A stretch of 64,000 nucleotides of DNA from positions 1 to 64,000 of the forward strand of contig NZ_JBGCCU010000040.1 of assembly GCF_041261445.1 (NCBI RefSeq), written 5' to 3'. The stretch is from Catenulispora sp. EB89 (GTDB lineage: Bacteria; Actinomycetota; Actinomycetes; Streptomycetales; Catenulisporaceae). The position numbers and the translations under genes are program-made. Shown piece after piece: positions 35,189 through 42,417 of this stretch; within the stretch, counting starts at the first letter, position 1, and each line of letters opens with the position of its first letter. The notes beneath the pieces were generated by a model. It worked only from the letters and a program-made list of their open reading frames with translations, ran no database searches and was not told the DNA's origin.

Positions 35189-35259
35189 CCGCCGATCGTC
35201 CCATGCGGGAACCGAACCCCATCCGGGAACCGAACGTAGATCGGCCGCATCCAACGGCC

Positions 35260-36066
35260 ATGGACCTCAACCTCAGCATCACCCGCCGGGCTCTCGTGCT
35301 CGGCGTCGCGACCGTGCTCGCCGCCGGCGGGGCGGTCGCCATCGGGATGTCCGGCGGTAGTTCGGCGCCGGATGCCAGTGCCGCGCCCTTTGGGGCCGCG
35401 CTCGTTGCGAACGGTGCGCCGGTGGCGCCGGATGCGTTTCCCGGCATCACCGTGGAGGGCACTGGGAAGGTGACCGGGACGCCGGACACGCTCGTGCTCA
35501 GCCTGAGCATCACCAAGGTTGCCTCGGATGTCAGCTCCGCGATGAACGGGGTCTCCGCGACGATGGGTGCGGTGCAGGCCTCGCTGAGTGGGAACCACGT
35601 CGCGGCCGGCGACCAGAAGACGTCCGGGCTGAACGTCGGTCCGCAGTATGAGAATTCGAGTGGTAAGCCGACGGTCAGCGGATATCAGGCTTCGGAGAAC
35701 CTGACCGTGACGCTGCGCGATCCGAAGTCCGCGGGCGCCGTCATCGGCGCGGCGACGACGGCTGGTGGGAACGCCACCCAGATCTCCGGATTGTCGACCG
35801 ATCTGCAGAATGACTCCGGGCCGCTGGCGCAGGCGCGGGACGCCGCCTTCAACGACGCCAAGGCGAAGGCCGAGCAGTACGCGAAGTCGGCGGGCCGCAC
35901 TCTGGGCCAGGTGGTGCGGGTCGAGGAGAACGACGGCAACCCGGCCCCGACGCCGGTCAACTTCGCGCCCATGGCGTCCGGGGCGTCGCCGGCGAACCCG
36001 GTGCCGATCCAGATGGGCAGTACCGATGTCACGGTGCAGGTGACCGTGGTGTTCAGCTTCGCTTGA
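35260..36066 (+). CDS. SIMPL (DUF541) domain exported protein
   Basis: The product is 268 residues from ATG at 35260. The N-terminus has ITRR followed by a hydrophobic stretch (ALVLGVATVLAAGGAVAIGM), a signal peptide or membrane anchor. The SIMPL domain covers about 65-268: ITVEGTGKVTGTPDTLVLSL, the strand KTSGLNVGPQYENSSGKPTV, GYQASENLTVTLRDP, and the helix with ARDAAFNDAKAKAEQYAKSAG near 190-215. SIMPL proteins are oligomeric envelope proteins; E. coli YggE, a member, is linked to oxidative stress. A specific function here is unknown. Confidence 0.88.
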   Translation: MDLNLSITRRALVLGVATVLAAGGAVAIGMSGGSSAPDASAAPFGAALVANGAPVAPDAFPGITVEGTGKVTGTPDTLVLSLSITKVASDVSSAMNGVSATMGAVQASLSGNHVAAGDQKTSGLNVGPQYENSSGKPTVSGYQASENLTVTLRDPKSAGAVIGAATTAGGNATQISGLSTDLQNDSGPLAQARDAAFNDAKAKAEQYAKSAGRTLGQVVRVEENDGNPAPTPVNFAPMASGASPANPVPIQMGSTDVTVQVTVVFSFA

Positions 36067-36106
36067 GCCGTTCGGCTGCCCGCCGTTCGGGTCGGCTGGT
36101 CGTGTC

Positions 36107-36751
36107 CTACTTCCGCTCGGCCAGCACGCGCAGCAGCCCGACCAGCGAGGAGGACGTCGCGATCTGCCCGGCGTCGATCAGCCCGAGTACCTCGTCCAGC
36201 GGAATCCACGCCACCTTCTCGGCTTCGTTCTCCTCCGTCGGCTCCCCGATGTACTCGGCGCCGACCGCTCGGAACAGCCGGTACTGCGACCGCAGCATCC
36301 CGCCGACCGGGTGAAAGGACAGCAACGGCGTGACATCGCTCACCCGCCAGCCGGTCTCCTCCTCGACCTCGCGGCGCGCGGTGTCCGCCGGATCCTCGCC
36401 CTCCTCGATCAGGCCGGAGGGGATCTCCCAGACCCACTTGTCGATCGCGAACCGGTGCCGCCAGATCAGCAGCACCTCCTCGCGCCCGGCCTCCGTCCTG
36501 GTCACCACGCAGCTCGCGGCGCTGCGGGTGCGGATGACGTGGTGCTCGAAGCGGGTGCCGTCGCCGAGTTCCACGTCGGCCATGAGGACGTCCACCCAAG
36601 GGTTCTCATACACGGGCCACTCGGAGTGCACGGTCCAGTGGCTCCGGCTGCGCGCCGGGGGCGCGGCCGAGACGTCCGGGGTGTCGCCGCGGATGTCGCC
36701 GCGGGTCTCGTCGGGTGTCTCGTGAGACGGCGTCGGCTCAGGCTCTGACAT
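36107..36751 (-). CDS. Nudix hydrolase, ADP-ribose pyrophosphatase-like
   Basis: The product is 214 residues from ATG at 36751. The Nudix box GLIEEGEDPADTARREVEEE followed by TGW is complete, with the Glu residues that bind Mg2+. The upstream FAIDKWVWEIPSG and the downstream SFHPVGGMLRSQYRLF resemble the ADP-ribose pyrophosphatase subgroup (NudF-type), which cleaves ADP-ribose to AMP and ribose-5-phosphate. The first 40 residues are a Pro/Thr/Glu-rich extension (ETPDETRGDIRGDTP) absent from most members. It converges on the SIMPL gene. Confidence 0.88.
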   Translation of the reverse strand: MSEPEPTPSHETPDETRGDIRGDTPDVSAAPPARSRSHWTVHSEWPVYENPWVDVLMADVELGDGTRFEHHVIRTRSAASCVVTRTEAGREEVLLIWRHRFAIDKWVWEIPSGLIEEGEDPADTARREVEEETGWRVSDVTPLLSFHPVGGMLRSQYRLFRAVGAEYIGEPTEENEAEKVAWIPLDEVLGLIDAGQIATSSSLVGLLRVLAERK

Positions 36752-36842
36752 GCGGCTGAGCGTAGTGGACCGGGGTCGCGACACGGCGTGCCGAAACCCG
36801 ATTTCGCGCCTGGCCCAAGACCGTGTAACTTATTCCCTGCTC

Positions 36843-36915
36843 GCCCCTTTAGCTCAGTCGGCAGAGCGTCTCCATGGTAAGGAGAAGGTCTACGGTTCGA
36901 TTCCGTAAAGGGGCT
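36843..36915 (+). tRNA. tRNA-Thr (GGT)
   Basis: 73 nt, acceptor GCCCCTT/AAGGGGC, D arm TAGCTCAGTCGGCAGAGC, anticodon stem CTCC/GGAG with loop ATGGTAA, and T arm ACGGTTCGATTCCGT. The discriminator is T and CCA is not encoded. Confidence 0.94.
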
Positions 36916-36930
36916 CAGGTCACACCGGGG

Positions 36931-36972
36931 GTCCGGTGGACACGAAAGGGTGAAAGCCCGTGTCCACCGGAC
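36931..36972 (+). other. Perfect 14-bp hairpin between tRNA-Thr and tRNA-Met
   Basis: GTCCGGTGGACACG, a 14-base loop, then CGTGTCCACCGGAC. No T-run follows. It may be a terminator for tRNA-Thr or a processing structure in a tRNA-Thr/tRNA-Met precursor. Confidence 0.75.
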
Positions 36973-36993
36973 TGTTCCGGTAGTTGATCGAGT

Positions 36994-37067
36994 GGCGGTG
37001 TAGCTCAGCCTGGTAGAGCAAGCGGCTCATAATCGCTGTGTCGCCGGTTCAAGTCCGGCCACCGCTA
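36994..37067 (+). tRNA. tRNA-Met (CAT), elongator type
   Basis: 74 nt with D arm TAGCTCAGCCTGGTAGAGC, anticodon loop CTCATAA, T arm CCGGTTCAAGTCCGG, and acceptor GGCGGTG/CACCGCT with a G-U closing pair. The first base pair and D arm fit elongator rather than initiator tRNA. CCA is not encoded. Confidence 0.92.
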
Positions 37068-37088
37068 CGCATCTGGCAAAACCCTCAG

Positions 37089-37111
37089 CCCTGCAAGGTA
37101 CTCTTGCAGGG
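37089..37111 (+). terminator. Small hairpin between tRNA-Met and rpmG
   Basis: CCCTGCAAG / CTTGCAGGG, 9 bp, loop GTACT. It probably ends or separates the tRNA transcript from rpmG; the lack of a T-run makes this uncertain. Confidence 0.5.
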
Positions 37112-37177
37112 TTGTCCATCGTGAGGGCCGACCTGGGAAGGTCCGGAGCCCTCGAGAAGTAGAAAGAGGCACCCCAA

Positions 37178-37342
37178 GTGGCTGCTGTCGACGTCCGGCC
37201 GAAGATCACCCTCGCGTGCACCGAGTGCAAGCGGCGCAACTACATCACCAAGAAGAACCGGCGCAACGACCCGGACCGTCTTGAGCTGAAGAAGCACTGC
37301 CGCTGGTGCAACAAGCACACCCCGCACCGCGAGACCCGCTAG
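37178..37342 (+). CDS. rpmG: 50S ribosomal protein L33
   Basis: The product is 54 residues from a GTG start, preceded by AAAGAGG. The protein reads [19 protein letters not shown] ... [11 protein letters not shown] and retains both Cys pairs (CTEC and CRWC), so it is the zinc-binding (C+) form of L33. The position just before the hadA/hadB-type genes, after tRNA genes, is conserved in actinobacteria. Confidence 0.95.
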   Translation: MAAVDVRPKITLACTECKRRNYITKKNRRNDPDRLELKKHCRWCNKHTPHRETR

Positions 37343-37446
37343 TCCCGTGGCCCCGGGTCCGGCTCTCAGCCGGGCCGCGCTCGCCCCGCGCTAGCGTCGT
37401 AGCAGGCCCGCACTGCCGGGTCACGCCTCGCGGCCTGTAGTTTTGG

Positions 37447-37493
37447 ACCGCCCCGCCGACTCCCGATCACGGAGTGGGCGCGGGCGGTTTCTT
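37447..37493 (+). terminator. Hairpin between rpmG and hadA-like gene
   Basis: ACCGCCC ... ACTCC, loop CGATCAC, GGAGT ... GGGCGGT followed by TTCTT. It looks like an imperfect intrinsic terminator for rpmG just upstream of the next gene's ribosome binding site. Confidence 0.55.
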
Positions 37494-37517
37494 CGTATCC
37501 AAGGAGGCACAGGGACG

Positions 37518-37985
37518 ATGGCCCTGGACGTCGGTTTCATCGGCCGCACCTATCCGCCCACCGCGGTGTATGAGGTCGGCCGCGAGAAGATCCGCGAGTT
37601 CGCCGACGCGATCGGGGACCCGAACCCGGTCTACCGCGACCCGGCGGTGGCCCAGGACCTCGGGCACCGCGACGTGCTGGCGCCGCCGACCTTCCCGATC
37701 GCCATCACCTGGCCGGCCGCGACGGTCATCATCGAGGACCCGGACTTGGGCCTGGACTTCAGCCGGGTGCTGCACGGCGAGCAGCGCTTCGTGCACAACC
37801 GGCCGATCTACGCCGACGACCAGCTGACCGCGACCGTGATCATCGAGGACATCACCGAGCGGATGGGGCAGGGATTCCTGAGCACCCGCACGGAGCTGAA
37901 CACCGTGGACGGCGAGTTGGTGGTGACCGGCTTCTCCAAGCTGGTCGTGGTCGGAGCCGGCGGCGGCGAGGGGGAGCAGGCGTGA
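37518..37985 (+). CDS. (3R)-hydroxyacyl-ACP dehydratase subunit HadA-like (MaoC N-terminal type)
   Basis: The product is 155 residues from ATG at 37518, with AAGGAGG ten bases upstream. It has the hot-dog fold of the FAS1-dehydratase-like group: FADAIGDPNPVYRDP near 30, DVLAPPTFPIAITWPA, the hot-dog strand ADDQLTATVIIEDITERMG and the C-terminal strand LVVTGFSKLVVV. HadA lacks the catalytic hydratase motif and pairs with HadB. It overlaps the next gene by four bases (GTGA). The same pair next to rpmG occurs in mycobacteria, where it dehydrates fatty-acid synthase II intermediates; here the substrate chain is not known. Confidence 0.87.
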   Translation: MALDVGFIGRTYPPTAVYEVGREKIREFADAIGDPNPVYRDPAVAQDLGHRDVLAPPTFPIAITWPAATVIIEDPDLGLDFSRVLHGEQRFVHNRPIYADDQLTATVIIEDITERMGQGFLSTRTELNTVDGELVVTGFSKLVVVGAGGGEGEQA

Positions 37986-38410
37986 TCAAGTTCGCTGACG
38001 TCTCGAAGGGCGACGTGCTGCCCGCCCAGACGCTCCCGATCCGGCGCGTGGACCTGGTGAAGTACGCCGGCGCCTCCGGGGACTTCAACCCGATCCACTG
38101 GAACGAGCGATTCGCGCAGTCGGTGGGGCTGCCGGACGTCATCGCGCACGGGATGTTCACGATGGCCTCGGCGATCCGCGTGGTCACCGACTGGTGCGGG
38201 GACCCGGGGATGGTCGTGGAGTACCAGGTGCGGTTCACCAAGCCGGTGGTGGTGCCGGACGGCGTGGACGAGGATTCCGGGGCCCGGCTGACGGTGACCG
38301 GGAAGGTCAGCGCGGTCAACGAGGACGGGACGGTGCGGGTGGACCTGGTCGCGACCAGCGAGGGTGAGAAGGTGCTGGGGCTGGCGCGGGCCGTGGTCCG
38401 GCTGCCCTGA
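37982..38410 (+). CDS. (3R)-hydroxyacyl-ACP dehydratase subunit HadB-like (MaoC domain)
   Basis: The product is 142 residues with a GTG start. The hydratase-2 motif YAGASGDFNPIHWNERFAQS near 28-47 gives the catalytic Asp and His, followed by PDVIAHGMFTMASAIRVVTDW. The partner HadA-like protein overlaps upstream, so the two are made together, presumably as a heterodimer. Directly after the stop comes an 11-bp-period repeat and then murB. Confidence 0.9.
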   Translation: MIKFADVSKGDVLPAQTLPIRRVDLVKYAGASGDFNPIHWNERFAQSVGLPDVIAHGMFTMASAIRVVTDWCGDPGMVVEYQVRFTKPVVVPDGVDEDSGARLTVTGKVSAVNEDGTVRVDLVATSEGEKVLGLARAVVRLP

Positions 38411-38476
38411 CACTGCCCTAGCACTGCCCTAGCACCGCCCTGCCACTGCTCTGCCATCGCCCTGACCTGCCCTGTC
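38411..38476 (+). repeat. Degenerate 11-bp tandem repeat after the hadB-like stop codon
   Basis: Units at 38411, 38422, 38433, 38444 and 38455 (CACTGCCCTAG twice, then CACCGCCCTGC, CACTGCTCTGC, CATCGCCCTGA), with a further partial unit. The first unit starts on the base after the TGA. Confidence 0.75.
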
Positions 38477-38490
38477 CGAACAGTTCGGAC
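38474..38490. promoter_or_regulatory. 17-bp palindrome upstream of murB
   Basis: GTCCGAACAGTTCGGAC is a perfect 8-bp dyad with one central base, 27 bases before the murB start. A related element, CGATCGTTCGGAG, follows at once. It could be an operator or part of a promoter. Confidence 0.5.
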
Positions 38491-38516
38491 TCCGTGACGA
38501 TCGTTCGGAGACTGAG

Positions 38517-39623
38517 ATGGCACGCCCGCCGGGCCCGGCACCCGGTAGCGTGTCCCTCATGCTCGAACAGGCCTCGGCACCCCTCGCGCCCCTGACCACC
38601 CTGCGTGTGGGCGGACCGGCGCGGCGCATGGTGACCGCGACCACGGAGCAGGAGATCGTCGAGACCGTCAAGGACTGCGACCGCCGGGGCGAGCCGCTGC
38701 TGATCCTGGCCGGCGGCTCCAACCTGCTGATCGGCGACGACGGCTTCGACGGCACCGTGCTGAAGATCGCGCACACCGGCGTGACGAAGCAGAAGACGTG
38801 CTCGGGCCTGCGCCTGGGCGTCGCCGCCGGCCACGACTGGGACGCCTTCGTCGCCGAAGCGGTGGACCTCGGCGCGGTCGGCGTCGAGGCCCTGAGCGGC
38901 ATCCCCGGCTCGGCCGGCGCCACCCCGATCCAGAACGTCGGCGCCTACGGCCAGGACGTCGGCCAGACCATCGCCTGGATCCGGGCGCTGGACCGCGAGA
39001 CCGGCGACATCCGCGGCATGCAGTCCCGCTGTCTGGAGTTCGGCTACCGCGACTCGGTGTTCAAGCAGCACCCGGGCAAGTACGTGGTCCTGACGGTCTG
39101 GTTCGGCTTCGACCCGCCGGCCGCCTCCGAATCCGAGCGCCTGTCCGCCCCGATCCGCTACGCGGAACTGGCCCGCGCACTCGGCGTCGAGGAAGGCGAC
39201 CGCGCGCCGCTCGCCCTGGTCCGCGAGACCGTTCTGAAGCTGCGCGCCGCCAAGGGCATGGTCCTGAACGCCGAGGACCACGACACCTGGTCGGCGGGAT
39301 CGTTCTTCACCAACCCGGTCCTCGACGCAGCGGCCTTCGACGCCCTCGCCGCCCGCGCGACCGTGGCACCCCCGCGCTTCCCAGCCCCGGACAACCACGT
39401 GAAGACCTCGGCCGCCTGGCTGATCGAGCAGGCGGGCTACCCCAAGGGCTACGGCGCCGGCGCGGCGACCCTGTCGACGAAGCACACCCTGGCCCTGACG
39501 AACCGCGGCGACGCGGCGGCCGCCGACGTACTCCGGCTGGCGCGCGAGATCCGGGACGGGGTGCGAGACCGGTTCGGGGTGGAGCTGGTGCCCGAGCCGG
39601 TTTTCGTGGGCGCTGATCTGTAG
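38517..39623 (+). CDS. murB: UDP-N-acetylenolpyruvoylglucosamine reductase
   Basis: The product is 368 residues from ATG at 38517, with GGAG six bases upstream; the ATG at 38559 is a weaker alternative. It reduces the enolpyruvyl group to give UDP-MurNAc in peptidoglycan synthesis, using FAD and NADPH in the cytoplasm. The FAD-binding part includes TTLRVGGPARRMV, LLILAGGSNLLIGDDGFDG and the GIPGSAGATPIQNVGAYGQD block near 120-140. The C-terminal domain has WSAGSFFTNP with the catalytic Ser near 265 and ends with VPEPVFVGAD, supplying Glu. This is the type I enzyme length. Position behind hadA/hadB and before aspC is typical for actinomycetes, but here aspC is displaced by about 12 kb. Confidence 0.95.
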   Translation: MARPPGPAPGSVSLMLEQASAPLAPLTTLRVGGPARRMVTATTEQEIVETVKDCDRRGEPLLILAGGSNLLIGDDGFDGTVLKIAHTGVTKQKTCSGLRLGVAAGHDWDAFVAEAVDLGAVGVEALSGIPGSAGATPIQNVGAYGQDVGQTIAWIRALDRETGDIRGMQSRCLEFGYRDSVFKQHPGKYVVLTVWFGFDPPAASESERLSAPIRYAELARALGVEEGDRAPLALVRETVLKLRAAKGMVLNAEDHDTWSAGSFFTNPVLDAAAFDALAARATVAPPRFPAPDNHVKTSAAWLIEQAGYPKGYGAGAATLSTKHTLALTNRGDAAAADVLRLAREIRDGVRDRFGVELVPEPVFVGADL

Positions 39624-39809
39624 CTTCGATAGTGGGGGTGGATCGCAAGTAAGCGATCGATCACTGCATATCAGGCGATAACGGGCGAGCCGGGCGAATG
39701 GCGCATCTGGTCTCGCGCTCGGACCCGGGCCGGCACGCCACAACCGGGGGCCGCGCCAGCCGGGCTGGCGCTGAAATGCTCATGCGGACCAAGTCTCCAC
39801 ACGCGAGTC

Positions 39810-39843
39810 GGCGGGTGAGTGGGCCGTACCCCACTCACCCGCC
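39810..39843. terminator. Bidirectional terminator between murB and the GT39 gene
   Basis: A perfect 14-bp stem, GGCGGGTGAGTGGG / CCCACTCACCCGCC, with loop CCGTAC. A second hairpin, GCGCCAGC / GCTGGCGC, lies at 39753-39771. Confidence 0.8.
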
Positions 39844-39873
39844 GAGCTTGTGTCCCTCCTTACGGGGTGCGCC

Positions 39874-42417
39874 TCACGACGTGGGCGCCGTCAGGTCGTA
39901 GATCGTGACGCCGTCGACGGTCTGGGCCTTGTAGTGGGCTGCGACCCAGGTGCTGATGGAGGTGCCTTCGTCGGCGCCGCCGTTGGCTCGCATGCCGATG
40001 CCGCCGCCGATGTAGTAGTGGATCTTGTGTTGGGCGACGTCGGCCTGGAACTGGGCCAGGGTCGGGGAGGGGTCGGAGCCGTTGAAGCCGCCGATGGCCA
40101 TGACGGGGTCGCCGGTGCCGAGTTGGTAGCCGGAGGCGTTCTGGGCGCCGATGGCCGCGGCGACCCAGGTGTAGCTCGACGCGTTCTGCTTCAGCAGGGC
40201 CAGGATCTGGGCGCCGGGCTTGCTGCCGTCGAGGAAGTTGTTCATGCCGCCGGTGCCGCCTTCGGCGCGGGTGCCGCCGCCGAAGCCGCCGCCGGGGAAC
40301 TGGTTGGTCGTGCCGCCCTGGGTGCCACCGGTGCCACCGGTACCGCCGCCGAACCCGCCGCCGGTACCACCCGTGCCGCCGGTCCCGCCGGTGCCGCCGC
40401 CGAAGCCGCCGGCCGGCGGGGTCTGCCCGGTCGTGCCGCCGGTCCCGCCAGTGCCGCCGCCCTGGAAGCCGGGGAAGGTGCCGGTGAAGTGCCGTCCGGT
40501 CCGTCCACCGCCGCCGAAGCCGCCGCCGGGACCACCGAAGCCCTGCCCGGCCGGTCCGGCCGAGGGGATGGAGCCGCTGTGCCCCTGGCTGGTCGTGGCC
40601 ACGGCGTACGCCGCCGGGCCCAGCAGCGCCGCGCCGACGCCGATGGCCACCGCGGCCAGTCGCAGAGCCCTGTTACGCGGCGCCTCGGCGGCCGCAGCGG
40701 GAGCGGGAGTAGGCGCGATCGCAGGGTCCTGAGAAGAACCGTCAGCGGCGGCCGCAGCACCCTCGACCGGCACCCAACCGGGCTGCCCGACCGGAGCCGG
40801 AGCACCGGTAGCGGTACCGGCAGCGGCAGCGCCAGAAGCACCACTCGCGCCCTGCGCCCCGCTCCGCAGCCACCCCGGCCCGGCCAGCAGCAGCACCGTC
40901 CCGACCACCCCGGCGACCGCGATCAAATACCGCAGCCACGAGTACCAGTCCGGTGTCTGTCCCAGCAGGTGGAACGACCACCACGTGGTCACCCCCACCG
41001 CACCGGCCAGCCCGATCCGCGCCAGCGGCTCGGTCCGCCGCGCCCACACCATCCCGCCGCCGATGCCGAGGGTCACCGCGATGAGCGGCGCCAGCGCGAT
41101 CGTGTAGTACGGGTGGAAGATCCCCTGCATGTAGCTGAAGACCGCGGCCGTGCTCACCAGCGACAGCCCCCACGCCAGCAGCGCGGCCCGCGCGTGGTCC
41201 GTGCGGCGCGCCCGGCCGGCGGCCCACAGGCCGAAGACGAACAGCACCAGCGCGGCCGGGATCAGCCAGCTGACTTGGCTGGCGACCTCGGAGCCGAACA
41301 TCCGCCCGATGCCGGTGCCCGAGCTGAAGCCGCCGCCGCGCCCGCCGCCGGTACCGCCGGGCGGGGTGAACGTCCCGCCGGCGCCCGCCGCACCAGTCGC
41401 ACCGGTGGTGCCAGTCGCACCCGCGGCACCCGCGGCGCCGGCGGCACCCGCCGCACCCCGCGCCGCGCCGCCGCCGAAGCCGCCGCCCACACTCCCGGTC
41501 TCGTTGCCGGTCAGCCGGCCGAAACCGTTGTACCCGAACGTCAGGTTCAGGAAGCTGTTGTCCTGCGAGCCGCCGATGTAAGGCCTCGAATTCGCCGGCG
41601 TCAGCTGCACGATCGCGACCCACCAGCCCGCGCTGACCACGATCGCCAGCCCGGCCGCGCCGATCTGCCACAGCCGGCGCAGGAACCTGCCCGGCCCCAG
41701 CGCCAGATACACGGCGGTCAGCGCGGGCAGGATCAGGAACGCCTGCAGCGTCTTCGTCAGGAACGCGACCCCGATCAGCGCCCCGGCCAGCACCAGCCAG
41801 CGGGTGCTGCCGTACTCCATGGCCCGCACCACCGCGTAGACGGAGATCGTCATCAGCAGCACCAGCAGCGCGTCGGGGTTGTTGAACTTGAACATCAGCA
41901 CCGCGACCGGCGTCACCATCAGCGCGCCCGCCGCGAGCAGCCCGGCCGCCGCGCCGATCCGCGCGTCGCGCGTCCGGCTCAGCACCCGCTTCACCGCCGC
42001 GTAGACGACGCCGCACGTCGCGACGCCCATCAGCGCCTGCGGCAGCAGCATCGTCCAGGAGTTGAAGCCGAAGATCCGGCCCGAGATCTCCATGACCCAC
42101 AGCGAGGCCGGCGGCTTGTCGACCGTGATCGAGTTGCCGGCGTCCAGCGAGCCGAACAGCATCGCCTTCCAGCTCTTCGTGCCGGCCTGGACGGCCGCGG
42201 CGTAGAACGAGTTGGCCCAGCCGGAGGACGACAGGTCCCACAGATACAGGACCGCCGCGGCCACCAGCACGCCGAGCAGACCGGGCCGGGCCCAGCGCGG
42301 ATCGGACTCGGGCCCGCGCCAGAGGCGCGTCAGGCGGCCGGTCAAGCCGGCGGCCGGGGCGCCCGACGGGGAGCCCGTTCGGTATCCGACGTCTGACGTC
42401 GGGGACAAAGTGCTCAT
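39874..42417 (-). CDS. GT39/ArnT-like membrane glycosyltransferase with Gly-rich inserts
   Basis: The product is 847 residues from ATG at 42417, with GGAG seven bases upstream. The N-terminal two thirds are a polytopic GT-C transferase: RPGLLGVLVAAAVLYLWDL, SFYAAAVQAGTKSWKAMLFGS, then DAGNSITVDKPPASLWVME, the loop acidic motif near 80-95, and many hydrophobic helices. These enzymes transfer a sugar from a polyprenyl phosphate to outer acceptors. Two low-complexity stretches are unusual: GAAGAAGA-type near 305-350, and GGTGGTGG-type near 620-715. The C-terminal soluble domain includes SYTWVAAAIGAQNASGYQ and KIHYYIGGGIGMRANGG. It overlaps the GT2 gene by four bases, which probably makes its polyprenyl-linked donor. 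Confidence 0.88.
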   Translation of the reverse strand: MSTLSPTSDVGYRTGSPSGAPAAGLTGRLTRLWRGPESDPRWARPGLLGVLVAAAVLYLWDLSSSGWANSFYAAAVQAGTKSWKAMLFGSLDAGNSITVDKPPASLWVMEISGRIFGFNSWTMLLPQALMGVATCGVVYAAVKRVLSRTRDARIGAAAGLLAAGALMVTPVAVLMFKFNNPDALLVLLMTISVYAVVRAMEYGSTRWLVLAGALIGVAFLTKTLQAFLILPALTAVYLALGPGRFLRRLWQIGAAGLAIVVSAGWWVAIVQLTPANSRPYIGGSQDNSFLNLTFGYNGFGRLTGNETGSVGGGFGGGAARGAAGAAGAAGAAGATGTTGATGAAGAGGTFTPPGGTGGGRGGGFSSGTGIGRMFGSEVASQVSWLIPAALVLFVFGLWAAGRARRTDHARAALLAWGLSLVSTAAVFSYMQGIFHPYYTIALAPLIAVTLGIGGGMVWARRTEPLARIGLAGAVGVTTWWSFHLLGQTPDWYSWLRYLIAVAGVVGTVLLLAGPGWLRSGAQGASGASGAAAAGTATGAPAPVGQPGWVPVEGAAAAADGSSQDPAIAPTPAPAAAAEAPRNRALRLAAVAIGVGAALLGPAAYAVATTSQGHSGSIPSAGPAGQGFGGPGGGFGGGGRTGRHFTGTFPGFQGGGTGGTGGTTGQTPPAGGFGGGTGGTGGTGGTGGGFGGGTGGTGGTQGGTTNQFPGGGFGGGTRAEGGTGGMNNFLDGSKPGAQILALLKQNASSYTWVAAAIGAQNASGYQLGTGDPVMAIGGFNGSDPSPTLAQFQADVAQHKIHYYIGGGIGMRANGGADEGTSISTWVAAHYKAQTVDGVTIYDLTAPTS

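Noticed and set aside
38411-38476. Possible CRISPR-like or att repeat after the hadB-like gene
   Set aside because: Units are 11 bp, contiguous and degenerate with no spacers; no cas or integrase gene nearby.
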